Source: Chrysogorgia sp. JL179-B06 (Eukaryota; Cnidaria; Anthozoa; Scleralcyonacea; Chrysogorgiidae). Taken from it: a stretch of 64,000 nt of DNA. The stretch lies in contig JAYKKM010000048.1 in NCBI GenBank assembly GCA_035772405.1, positions 2,611,501-2,675,500 on the forward strand. Direction: 5' to 3'. This document shows positions 44,137 through 55,000 of the stretch, in pieces (within the stretch, counting starts at the first letter, position 1; each line of letters begins with the position of its first letter). The position numbers and the translations under genes were made by a program. A model generated the notes under the pieces. That model was given only the letters and a program-made list of their open reading frames with translations, made no database searches and was not told where the DNA came from.

Positions 44137-47100
44137 TTACCTTCCTCATCCTCCTCCAGATATTGGTGGGGGCGATGGACCACCTGAAACAAGAGTTAGT
44201 TTAGAGTTCATCAAAATCAGAAAGAGCTTAAAGTGCACCTGACATCAAAATTTTTTATTGTCTTATTTGGAAGAACTTTTAAAATGATAAAGTAACTTCT
44301 TTTGAAGATTTTCGTTTATTCGCTTTCTTTTTTCTATATATCAGTTTGTTTGATATGCAAATGTCTGGAATTTACGTCACACATGCATAATGACTTATTG
44401 GAGAAATGTGTATATCTCTTTCATTCTCGTGAAGTTTGGTGTTGTGGGAGAAACACGCACACGTGTTATTCACACTTTAGTGTTTTTATTTGATGAACGC
44501 AAAGATATATAACATTCTCTGATAAGTCATTATGCATGTGTGACGTAAATTCCGGACATTTGCATATCAAACAAACTGATATATCTCAAAAAGAAAGCGA
44601 ATAAACGAAAATCTTCAAAATAAGTTACTTTATCATTTTAAAAGTTCTTCCAAATAAGACAATAAAAATTTTTGATGTCAGGTGCACTTTAATTTTTTTT
44701 AAAGAATACCTGTACCTCTACACACTACACACTAAGTTCACTTTAGTGATCATTTCCTTTATTCTCATTACCTCTACACTTGGTTAACCATTGATATTAT
44801 TAGGAGAAGTTAGATACTGATCATTCCTGGGGCATAAAGGTTAAATATTCTTACCTCCTCCATGATTAATTCTTCCCACCCGTCTTCCTGGGGGGCGTGG
44901 TGGTCTGAAGAAGAATAAGAATAAGAGAAGAATATAAATAAGGTGTAGCTCTAAGAGTTATTACTCATTTCCAATGAATGGTCAAATGTATATTCAAGTA
45001 TAACAATCTCGTACCCAGAGCCTGCATTCCTTGAGGCTCGGGGAATTCTGATGCAACTCATCATTTAAATGGTTTATGCTGAGCTCTTGCACCCAGTTTC
45101 TTTAGGAGCTATTGCTTGTGCAATTGCTTGCGAAGTTTGGACACTTGATCTCGCATGAGGGCATATTTCAGAGGTGAAACGATTGTGGATGGATGATTTT
45201 TATTGGGGATGGAAGGGTCCAGGGAAGACATGAAATCAAACACAGCTGGTAAAAGTTGGTAAATCTAATGACAAGGCAGTCCCTATTGTCAACAACAATA
45301 GCCTTCAGCACTTCATACTGCTTCTCCTTCAACATCACATTCTCTCTCCTAAGAACATGCAACACTTTATCTACGGCTTCGTGGAATAAATTAATTTTAT
45401 CCATCTTCAAAATAAAAAGCAAGTTGCTTTATTTAGCATTTCGGAAGTTAGGCGGCCATGTACGAGGTTTTGAGGGCTCTGGGAACGAAAGACCAAATTT
45501 TGGGGACTTTTTCATCAGAGTTCCCCAGATCAGCTTCCGTTTCTTTGTACATGCCAAAACAAACGCAAGTAGCTGGGTACAAGATTGCTAGTACAGTATA
45601 ATTGAAACAACATGAGCAGGCAAACTATATGGGTGTTATAAATTAGGGATGAGCCGATTGAGAAAAATCCAATTTACCGATCCGATAAATTCCGATACGA
45701 TTTACAAGCTGATCGGCCGATTTATCGGTGGTTACCGATATTGGTCACCACAAATTCTTAACAGATAAATTTGGGGCCAAACTTCACTTTGCATTGAACG
45801 AGCCATGGTACGCATTGCCAACCGCAAGCAGACTAACACGTCACCAATGCAAATGTGATGTTAACATTCAGGCTTCATGTTTGCGTCAGTTTGAAGGGTG
45901 GATAAGCTAAGCTGCGGTTGTCAATGCAATCTGACTATCTGAGACTGTTGCTCACATGTTGCTGTCTTTTAAAATGCGTTCAACTACAATCGCGTAATTT
46001 CAGTTAGAAAAAAACAACTTGCAACGTTCTACTTCCAGAAGATATTGTATATTATTGGGCAAAGATGTGTCGGTAACCAACTGCGTGACAAAGTCTAAGT
46101 TTTGAAGTACGAATCACGGAGGTCGGAAACAAAAAATGTTTCACCCATAAAGAGAAATATGTCATGCGCCATATCAAATTCATTGTGGAAAAGTATCTGT
46201 GTTATAAAAAAGTTGACGTTTTTCTCGACAAACAAAAGGAAATATCACAAGTAGAAAAGCGAGAATAATATTTATCGCGACCGCCGATGTATGTTGACGC
46301 GATCGGCCGATAACCGATCAGCCTGAATGTCTCCGATTATCGGCTTCTACCGATTATTTCCGATTATCGGCTCATCCCTATTATAAATCCCATAGAGTTA
46401 GGACACAGATATTATATCTTACTAATAAAAGACAAAATGCAATCCAAAAAAACAGGTTGAGATCTTACCCTCCACCTGGTTGAGATCTATAGTCTGTTAT
46501 TTGTGATGTCCCTTTCTTTGTCATACTAGGCTGAAAAAATAAACCACTTAATGCTACACAAAATTTGAATTCTTATATTATATAATAAATATATAAATCA
46601 TATAATAACTATACAAATCACTACCAGACAAAATTTAAATTCATATCTCGCTATATTAAAGGATTACATGAAATGTTGAAGTTATTTGAATGGTCACTCA
46701 TTACTTTATAATTCATAATATGTTAAAACCATTTACGGTAAAAGGGTAGTAAGACCAAAAATCGTCTAACCAATTTCTATTTTATCTATTAGTACTAAAA
46801 AAATGAGGAATAATAGCGTTCTTACTTAAGCCAAAGTAATCATGTGGTTCCGGTTACATCTTGAAAAAAATTAGGGTTGGTAGGTTTTATAGTTTTTACA
46901 TAGACTTTAATGATGCCTGTGTGGCAATTGACCAAAAACTTTTCTCAAAAAAAAAAAAATCCCGACCTACATTTTTTATGGCTAATAGGGTCGGCCGAGC
47001 TGAGCTAGGGTCGGTCGGGTAACCGGAACCACACAATTTTTTTTATTTGGCCTTAGTCAATATCTTATGTTGTTCCAGAGATATATTCAAGTTTTTGAAA

Positions 47101-48384
47101 GATGCAAATGACTTATAAATGAAATATGTATAAAGCATTAACAAAACACACTGCAGTGTTACCATTCTTAGAGGCGAGGCTAAAATGCGGGTAGGTAGCA
47201 GTTTCTAACGCTAGCCCTTACAAAACTCGTCAGGCAAGGGGTTAGGATCTTAGTTGTTTTGGGGTTGTTTCCAGTCATCTCTTCACATTTCCGACCTTTT
47301 GCGTATACTAAAGAGACACGACCCACCCGCTGGGCCACTACCTGCATTTTAGCCCCGCCGCCATTCTTAGTAGCATACATCTGGAACATTTCAGCACAAT
47401 CTAGCCGCTATCTCCAAAGATATTCCTCATTAGAAATTTGAGTGAGTAGATGACGTCATTAGGTATCTCATTTGCAGCTATTAAAAACTTAAAGGTGCCG
47501 TCCAGTCCGTTCTGCGCAGGTCCACATTTCTGTTTACATCGTTTGTTTACATCGCATTATATAAACATTGAACATGAAGTATTGCGGATTTTTTTCACAC
47601 ATTGAGCTTTTCCGCCTAAAAAGCACGTTATAAGAAACTGTTTGGTTCCTAAATGTGGATAATATATCAAACTACCACTCGTGCCTTCGCCACATTTAAC
47701 GAATACTCGCTTTCGAACTGTCGCAAATCTATTCCGTTATGTGGGGTCCCCAACGTTTGAAATATCATACATGCGCAGAACGGACTGGACTGCACCTTTA
47801 AATATCTCTGGAACAAGATACAAAATAAGACATTGACAAAGTAAGACCGCTTTTCTTGCTTATTTCAAATGCACTTCTAGATCATGAAGCCCAAATTGGG
47901 ATAAATGATTTTTGCATCTTACTGCCTTTAAATTTCCAAAAATGACATCATTTCCAGAAATGATGTCACACCGAGTCAAACAGTTTTGTTTACATAAATA
48001 ATTTGATAACAACAATCCACTCAAAACTCACCGAAAACATTGTCTGAAAACTGCCCGTTTGTAAGGTTCGGAAAAGAGAAAACAAACAATGAACAAACTA
48101 CTCAGACATAACTAACAAATAAACACAATACTGTTTAGGATATTTCATTTCTTCCCCGCGATTCAAACGCAATCGTAATTTGACACTTTCTACTCACAAT
48201 AACACGACAAAATTGATGATCCACCAGAACGTATCCTGAACTATCGAAACCCTCCGAATACTTCTATTCTCATGGAGGATACCTAAACAAATATTATGTT
48301 AAACATAAGAAGCTGTCGAGCTTGTTTTAATGAGTAAAAGTATGTTTTTTTCCCCAGCAACTTACCTCCAGACACGTACGGCAT
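44137..48384 (-). CDS. SELENOK: Selenoprotein K (Sec codon TGA), 6 coding exons
   Basis: Small ER-membrane selenoprotein, linked in animals to ER-associated degradation and protein palmitoylation. Coding exons (minus): 48384-48366, 48282-48198, 48050-48032, 46530-46469, 44904-44855, 44183-44137. They join to 282 nt (93 aa including Sec); human SELENOK is 94. The N-terminus MPYVSGG is followed by one membrane helix around FWWIINFVVLFF, then a Gly/Pro/Arg-rich tail with PPRPPGRRVGRINHGGG and GPSPPPISGGG-U-GR. The Sec codon is TGA at 44148-44146, followed by GGA AGG TAA. All introns are GT-AG and phases agree throughout. Ordinary gene predictors will stop at the TGA or choose another frame in the last three exons. 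I could not place the SECIS element by eye. Intron 5 holds a MITE; intron 4 a hAT MITE and a helicase-bearing element. Confidence 0.92.
44146..44148 (-). other. SELENOK: Selenocysteine codon TGA of SELENOK
   Basis: In-frame TGA in the context GGA GGA GGA TGA GGA AGG TAA. This encodes G-G-G-U-G-R stop, the invariant C-terminus of the SELENOK family. Confidence 0.9.
44228..44692. mobile_element. Fold-back MITE family B, full copy (SELENOK intron 5)
   Basis: TTAAAGTGCACCTGACATCA at the left, TGATGTCAGGTGCACTTTAA at the right. Nearly identical to 32804-33287, with a roughly 20-bp deletion in the middle. Confidence 0.85.
45004..45587. mobile_element. MULE-like element carrying a RecQ-type helicase fragment (SELENOK intron 4)
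   Basis: Ends CAATCTCGTACCCAG and CTGGGTACAAGATTG are inverted and resemble the ends of the MULE-like element at 14203. The 9-bp flanks CAAGTATAA and CTAGTACAG agree at 6 of 9 positions, possibly a worn target duplication. Most of the inside is a helicase pseudogene. Confidence 0.55.
45108..45411 (-). pseudogene. RecQ-like DNA helicase fragment, Walker A deleted
   Basis: On the minus strand, frame 1 gives HVLRRENVMLKEKQYEVLK and AIVVDNRDCLV, like the region just before motif I of RecQ-type helicases. The next frame then continues IYQLLPAVFDFMSSLDP, STIVSPL and ALMRDQVSKLRKQ, which is the region after motif I up to motif Ia. The residues between (where PTGxGKS belongs) are missing and the frame shifts exactly there. 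It is therefore a nonfunctional fragment. Confidence 0.7.
45644..46380. mobile_element. hAT-type MITE with perfect 8-bp target duplication (SELENOK intron 4)
   Basis: Inverted ends TAGGGATGAGCCGAT and ATCGGCTCATCCCTA, 737 bp. The 8-bp flanks TTATAAAT at 45636-45643 and 46381-46388 are identical. Subterminal CGATCGGCCGAT-like words repeat near both ends. No transposase domain is recognisable in the inside. Confidence 0.88.
46825..47056. mobile_element. MITE with TGTGGTTCCGGTTAC ends (SELENOK intron 3)
   Basis: TGTGGTTCCGGTTAC at 46843 is mirrored by GTAACCGGAACCACA at 47019-47033. Outside these, TTAAGCCAAAG and ATTTGGCCTTAG also pair, which extends the element on both sides. The inside has GGGTCGG words and a poly-A stretch. 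Confidence 0.65.
47489..47802. mobile_element. MITE family C, copy 2 (SELENOK intron 3)
   Basis: Ends TTAAAGGTGCCGTCCAGTCC and GGACTGGACTGCACCTTTAA are inverted. It shares TCCTAAATGTGGATAAT with 12440-12631. Confidence 0.8.
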
Positions 48385-48499
48385 GTTGAATTTGACAATA
48401 CTCCTTACTCCTCCCGCCCTAAGGAAAAATTGTAAAATCAAACCCAGTCTCCGGAAGCGATCAAATGTTGGACGGCATTTTTCCAGTAATCTTTTATCA

Positions 48500-49370
48500 A
48501 CTATTATCATTTTGTGTCTATGATTCGGTCATTTTTGGATGTCCAAAAAATGGCCAGAAACTAAAGAAGCCTTAATTTTTGACGATTTTCGACCATTTGT
48601 AACTTTTCAAAATAAGCTTAAAATATGACATTATGGCCCAAATAATGGGCTAGAAACTAGAAGTTACTATCGCAAGGGAAGTGCTGCCTTGAAATCCAAG
48701 GCGCAATCGTGATATTGTGCAAAATTGCAAAAATAAGTCAAAGTTGCAGTGGGGGTAGTATAGCCTCATACCCATGCGGTTATGGTTTAGTTAAGACCAG
48801 AGAAGTAAGCTCAACATATAATGGAGCTCACACTGAGCTTGCTGGAAGCATGTGCGGGGGACCCTCCCTTGTTGACCCCCCTTGTGTTGTAACCGTTCTC
48901 AACATTTATTCACAATATAGTGGTTCATGAACATGTATAATATTAAACAGATGTAACTTGAACAATTCAATAAAAATGCAGTTGAAAGATAAAACTGCAG
49001 TTGTATAACATGGTTCTCTGTACAAGGCTTGCATAAAAATACAGTTCAACCGAGAAAGCGATGGATGGAAAGTTGATTGTTTTCCTTGCTCTATATGGCA
49101 GACTACCCTCAGTTCCCAGCAATCCTGTGTTGTCGGTATGAATGAAAATTTAAGATGAGTTGCCTGGGTCATGAAACCATCCATGCAAACACTCAAAGAA
49201 TTAATATGTACTTGATCTAGAACAGAACTATATATTTTATCAAAAAAACACAAACAAAATTCCAATAATTCTTATAATTTTTTGTAATAATACATATTTT
49301 CATAATTTTTACCACAAAACAATAGCTGCAACTTAGAATCTTATATATTATAAAATATCATCTAGAAAAT
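48500..49370. other. Intergenic upstream of SELENOK, no gene supported
   Basis: Holds the presumed SELENOK promoter but no recognisable core element. Small open frames on either strand have no recognisable similarity; one segment (49120-49180) is related to the inside of the MITE at 21544. Confidence 0.5.
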
Positions 49371-49375
49371 TTACG

Positions 49376-49893
49376 AGCTAAATATAAATTAACTTTGTCT
49401 CATTTGAAAGAACTCGTAAAATGGTATAAGAAGACCTTTTACAATTTTTCTGTATCTTTCTTGGTTTTTGAAATATTTCAGATAATTATGACAAAAGACA
49501 GTCTTAATTAACTAGGAAATTGGTGACGTCATACGCAGGGTAAACCTGATGAAACTACTCCATAGGTGACCGAATTTCCGCGGAAGGCTTTTTAAAATGT
49601 TGTGGGCCAATTGAAAATGAAAATAGTGCAACATAATCGAGTTTCTGGCTCATAATGTCGTAAGGTTGGCAAGATAAAAATTACACTTTACCCTACTTAT
49701 GACGTCACATGCATATCGAAAATAATTCCAAGATGGCGGACAGTACGCTGTCTTTCGTCAAATTATTTCGAAAACCAAAAAAGATAAGGGAAAATTGTAA
49801 AAGGTCTTGTTATACCATTTCACGAGTTCTTTGTTATACCATTTCACGAGTTCTTTCAAATGAGACAAAGTTAATTTATATTGCCATATCCCT
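49376..49893. mobile_element. Fold-back element, diverged relative of MITE family A
   Basis: TAAATTAACTTTGTCTCATT with GAAAGAACTCGTAAAATGG is mirrored by CCATTTCACGAGTTCTTTC and AATGAGACAAAGTTAATTTA at the right. The GAAAGAACTCGTAAAATG word is shared with family A, but the terminal bases differ. Confidence 0.7.
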
Positions 49894-50128
49894 TTAACAA
49901 TTGAAAAGCCGGAGCTTTCTATGAGATAATAATTCAAGAGAACGAATCCCGAGTTAATTATCGCTCATATAGAAAACGAGGGCGAGTTGTCTAATTGTTT
50001 TGGTAATATTTTTTCTACTATAAACAAATAATTTCCCAACGCAACCAAGTGATAAATCAGACATAGTTTGACGCTACTTTGGCTTTAAAAAGTTTTTTGA
50101 ACGTAACTTTAAAAGTTACTGTCCATGA

Positions 50129-50348
50129 CTCATGGAGACAGAACATTCTCAGTTGCCACACCAAAACTGTGGAATTCATTACCACATGAAATTAGAAGCA
50201 TTGATATTTTAAGTAGTTTTAAGTCAGCACTTAAGACTTTTCTTTTTTAAAATTAATAGTTTTTTGTTCATAGTGGTAATATATGTAGTAGGCTTTATCT
50301 TATTGTTGTAAGAGCATTAAGACTATTGTATAATGCTCCTAATACGTC

Positions 50349-50446
<98 letters not shown>
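50129..50446 (+). mobile_element. LINE 3' end with (TTA)n tail, nested in family D
   Basis: 50130-50250 reads HGDRTFSVATPKLWNSLPHE, IRSIDILSSFKSALKTFLF, then stop: the conserved C-terminus of CR1/L2-like reverse-transcriptase ORFs. The (ATT)n array at 50350-50446 is its 3' tail, greatly expanded. Confidence 0.75.
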
Positions 50447-50447
<1 letters not shown>

Positions 50448-50706
50448 TCAGGGGTGATCGTCGTAAGGTTAGTTTGCGCAACCTACCATGAGATTGCGTG
50501 GGAAAATTCCAAAATTATTACCACTAATCCGCGGTACCATCAGAGACGTTGTCTGGAGGCTTGGCATATCAATAGCGCCCACGCCCCATTGAATCGCGAT
50601 GACGGTGATTTATTACCAGAAGCTTATTTGCATCTTGTTAATAGATAACGTCATCATCGGTTCTATGAGGGTATAAATAGGGATCCTAACTTTACAACGA
50701 TCACCC

Positions 50707-50741
50707 CTGATGAAGACACTAGATTGGAGTGTCGAAACGTT
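50707..50741 (+). ncRNA. Hammerhead-ribozyme-like core in family D
   Basis: CTGATGA, one A, then a 6-bp stem GACACT/AGTGTC with a 7-nt loop, then GAAACGTT. Stem II is perfect. Stems I and III are not resolved by eye, and the extra A before stem II departs from the minimal motif. Confidence 0.45.
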
Positions 50742-51332
50742 GGGTCATGGACAGTAACTTTTAAGCTACGTTCAAAAAACTTTTTAAAGCCAGAGTAGCG
50801 TCAAACTATGTCTGATTTTCCTACTATATTTCCTTATTACATACGTCCTTGTCCATAAAAGCAATTCTGAAATACATCTTTAGATCGACAACAACAAACG
50901 TTGCAGCACTGAGCAGCTTTTATATTATTTTATTCTTAACAACAAATATCGGCCAGCCATTATCCTTACACACATACCGACTCACCAGAGAGACAAAAAC
51001 CAATAAAACATTCGACAAATTATTAGAAATGCTCTTGTGCAGTATTAAAACAGTATATTTCTATCCAGTTGATGTAGAATTGTTGAAAAATTACAAGAGG
51101 CATTCCAAAAATTACAAATCTCACAAGACGTGTTCCAAACCAGTTTTCTTTTGTTACTTGCCACAAAAATGCCTCTTGTGACATCACATCCGATAACTTT
51201 AACAGGAACAAACTCCATGAAGATGAAATTTTCGGCTGACAAGATATATTATGATTTTACTCAGGAAGACCCAAATATTACGAATGTGTAAAATTCCCAA
51301 ACGTGAGACAGGCACTTTAATTTGCCAAACAT

Positions 51333-51338
51333 TTTATT
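51333..51338 (-). promoter_or_regulatory. Candidate polyadenylation signal of the ABCG gene
   Basis: AATAAA on the minus strand about 145 bp after the TAG stop at 51484-51482. Confidence 0.45.
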
Positions 51339-51481
51339 TGTTTTTGTCTCTCTGGTTACAATACTGTAGTCACTCGCTGTTAGGACTGGTGTTTCCATTC
51401 CAATTCTCGTTATATTTTGTTTTGAATATCATACGAAAGACGACGTTGTTGTCAAATAGGCTGCATGTTGTACGACACTGC

Positions 51482-51927
51482 CTATTTGGGAGCATGTAAA
51501 AACCTTAACGAACAATAAGCAATTATTCTAAAGGCAAGAGTAAAGCCAATAAGGATTGCTAAGTTTTCACCAAAAGTACTTTGGACGTCCATATGTCTGA
51601 GAATCTCTTGTCCAGTGATGTTTGTGCCATTATTTTGACATGATGAATAGCTGGTTGTTAACTGGCCACAACTGTAGAATGTGAAAGAAATGTTGATTGA
51701 AGGAATGGATTTAAAAGAAGGAAGTTGAAAGAAGGGAGTTGAAAGAAAGGTAATTGAAGGATACTTTGTCATGGTATGATAGTATGAAGGTATGATACTA
51801 TCTGTGCTGTATATCGATGTACTTTGCCATGGTATATGATAGTATACTTTCATTACTTGGTTGCAGGTATACGGCAGGAACCATCGTCATCACTATCATC
51901 GTCATCACTATTATCACATCATCATCA

Positions 51928-51959
<32 letters not shown>

Positions 51960-52011
51960 ATCATCGTCATCACTATCATCATCATCATCGTCATCACTAT
52001 CATCATCATCA

Positions 52012-52047
<36 letters not shown>

Positions 52048-55000
52048 TCATAATTCGTCGTCGTCGTCATCATAATTCGTCGTCGTCGTCATCATCATCG
52101 TCATCACTATCATCATCATCATCATCATCATCATCATCGTCGTCGTCGTCGTCGTCATCATAATTCGTCGTCGTCGTCGTCATCATAATTCGTCGTCGTC
52201 GTCATCATAATTCGTCGTCGTCGTCATCATAATTCGTCGTCGTCGTCATCATCATTCGTCATCGTCGTCGTCATCATGATCATGATATCGTCATCATCAT
52301 CATCATCGTCATCATCATCATCATTTGTTTGAGAAGTAATATGAAATACTCGGCAGTGTGTTTTATCAGGATATCCAAACACTTCGAACTTTGTTAAACA
52401 ACCTCGTCTTCGCCTCGGTTTTCAACAAACTTCTCGGTGTTTGGATTAAAGAAATACCTAATGGTTTCCGTGTTTGGATACTGTGATCCAAACACGCGGG
52501 AAGTTGCGAGACTGGAGAAAGGCGTAAAAAAACACGAGCCGCTAGGCGGGTGTTTTTTAGCTTTTCGAAAGTCGAGCAACTTCCCAAGTGTTTGGATAAC
52601 AGTATCCAAACACGGAAAAACCATTAGGTATTTCTTTTATAAAATAATACAAGAGAACGAGCAGAAAAACATAAGGAAATGTTTGGCGGGAAATTTCCAT
52701 GTTTGGCGGGAAATTTCCATGTTTGGATGGCCTGATCCAAACACGGGTATTGACCAATCAGAGCCTGCGTAGCATACATGTTATTTTATAAATCCTGATG
52801 AAACACTCTTCCTCGTGTTTCAACTATTACGTTAAAGCTTCTTACCTATGATCCTTAATGCCAGTAAACTCCAATATGAGACAATTCTCAAACGAATATT
52901 TCACAAATGACAAGTTTCCCGTCCACTTCAACCAAAAGGGAATGTTTTTAGTGTAGAATCCTCCCAACAACATAAACGTTAATATCGTTACAGCAGCCAC
53001 GACAATTCCTTTACTGAACGACATTACAGTAGCTCCAATGGCTAAACCTAGTGACTAAAGAACAGAACAGTATTTAAGAATACGAATGTCCTCCATTCGC
53101 GCCCACTTTGTGTCTTCCGCTCTTTTAGGAGGAAACCAATTGTATTGTATTGTATTGTATTGTGTGTTGTATTGTATTTTATTATATTATATGTATGCAT
53201 GGTATTAATTGCGTATGTATGCATGGTATTAATTGCGTAATGCAATGCAATGCAATGCAATGCAATGCAATGCAATGCAATGCAATGCAATGCAATGCAA
53301 TGCAATGCAATGCAATGCAATGCAATGCAATGCAATGCAATGCAATGCAATGCAATGCTTGTGAAGTATTACAGGACCCCACTGCAAAACACTTCGGTGA
53401 CGTGGGGTATCCTGAATTAATATTATATTTTAAGAGAAAAATAGAGCACGCTTATCTCCGCACGATTTTCTCCGTACGCTTTTCTTCGAACGCGTTTCTT
53501 CGCACGCGTTTCTTCGCACACGTTTCTTTGCACGGGTTTCTTTGCACGCGTTTCGGACCTATACATGTGTAGAAACTGTGCCGTACCGCGGTTCGTACCT
53601 GTGCCAGGATAGCATTGACGACAAGATTCAGGACTTGGCCCAGGAATGCCACACTTGGATTTAGACCACATAACCAATAGAAAATGAACAGGAACCCGAC
53701 TGGATAACTGACAATCAATGGTATCTCGCTCACACATTTCCCCAAATAATACGCAGAAAGACGATAGCTCCCAGCAGCACGCTCCTTTCGAATGATCACC
53801 TCTTCGGATGGAACTAACGGGCGATGGAAAAAAGAAATGGTTAAGGTGGTGGTTGGAAGGTCTACCTCGATGGAGGGTTTCAAGATGGTGGTCCAAATGA
53901 AGATTAATGTTAGGGTGAGTGTTAGGGTGAGTTTTATGGTAGTAGTAAGTACAGTATGTTAATATTAATATTAGTGTTGTGATAGGGTTAGTATTAAGAT
54001 TAGTATTATCAATGGTTATAATAACACTTGCTGACAGCCTGACTCAACTCTTAGTAGCACGTGTTAGATTATCTTAATGGTTACATCATCTAACTGTCTA
54101 CAAAACAGGAACCTCATTTGATTTTCTACATTTTACGAACATACTTACACGTGAGAAGAGCTTGAAATAGCGGAGTAAAACTCCAATACATTATGTAGAA
54201 AAAAAGCTGAAACAAAACAGAGACTGTCATCATTATCATCATCTCTATCATCATCACTGTCATCATTATCGCTATCTTTACTGTCATCGTTATCACTATC
54301 GTCGTCATCACTATCATTGTCATCACTATCATCGTCATCACTATCATCGTCATCACTATCATCGTCATCACTATCATCGTTATCATTATCGTCGTCATCA
54401 CTATCATTGTCATCACTATCATCGTCATCACTATCATCGTCATCACTATCATCGTCATCACTATCATCGTTATCACTATCGTCGTCATCACTATCATTGT
54501 CATCATTATCATCGTCATCACTATCATCATCATCATCATCACTATCATCATCGTCACCACTATCATCATCGTCATCACTATCATCGTCATCACTATCATC
54601 GTCACCACTATCACTATCATCGTCATCACTATCATCGTCATCACTATCATCATCATCATCGTCATCACTATCATCGTCATCACTATCATCATCATCATCG
54701 TCACCACTATCACTATCATCGTCATCACTATCATCGTCATCACTATCATCGTCATCACTATCACTATCATCGTCATCACTATCATCATCATCATCGTCAT
54801 CACTATCATCGTCATCACTATCATCGTCATCACTATCATCATCATCATCGTCATCACTATCATCGTCATCACTATCATCATCATCATCGTCATCACTATC
54901 ATCGTCATCACTATCATCGTCATCACTATCATCATCATCATCGTCATCACTACCATCGTCATCACTATCATCGTCATCACTATCATCGTCATCACTATCA

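Larger units (their letters stand above)
50061..50812. mobile_element. Fold-back element family D, copy 2, interrupted by a LINE fragment
   Basis: Ends ACATAGTTTGACGCT and AGCGTCAAACTATGT. The left arm stops at GTCCATGAC (about 50128) and resumes at CATCAGGGGTGATCG (50446); between them lies a LINE 3' end and a TTA array. The right arm carries a complete hammerhead-like core at 50707-50741. Confidence 0.75.
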
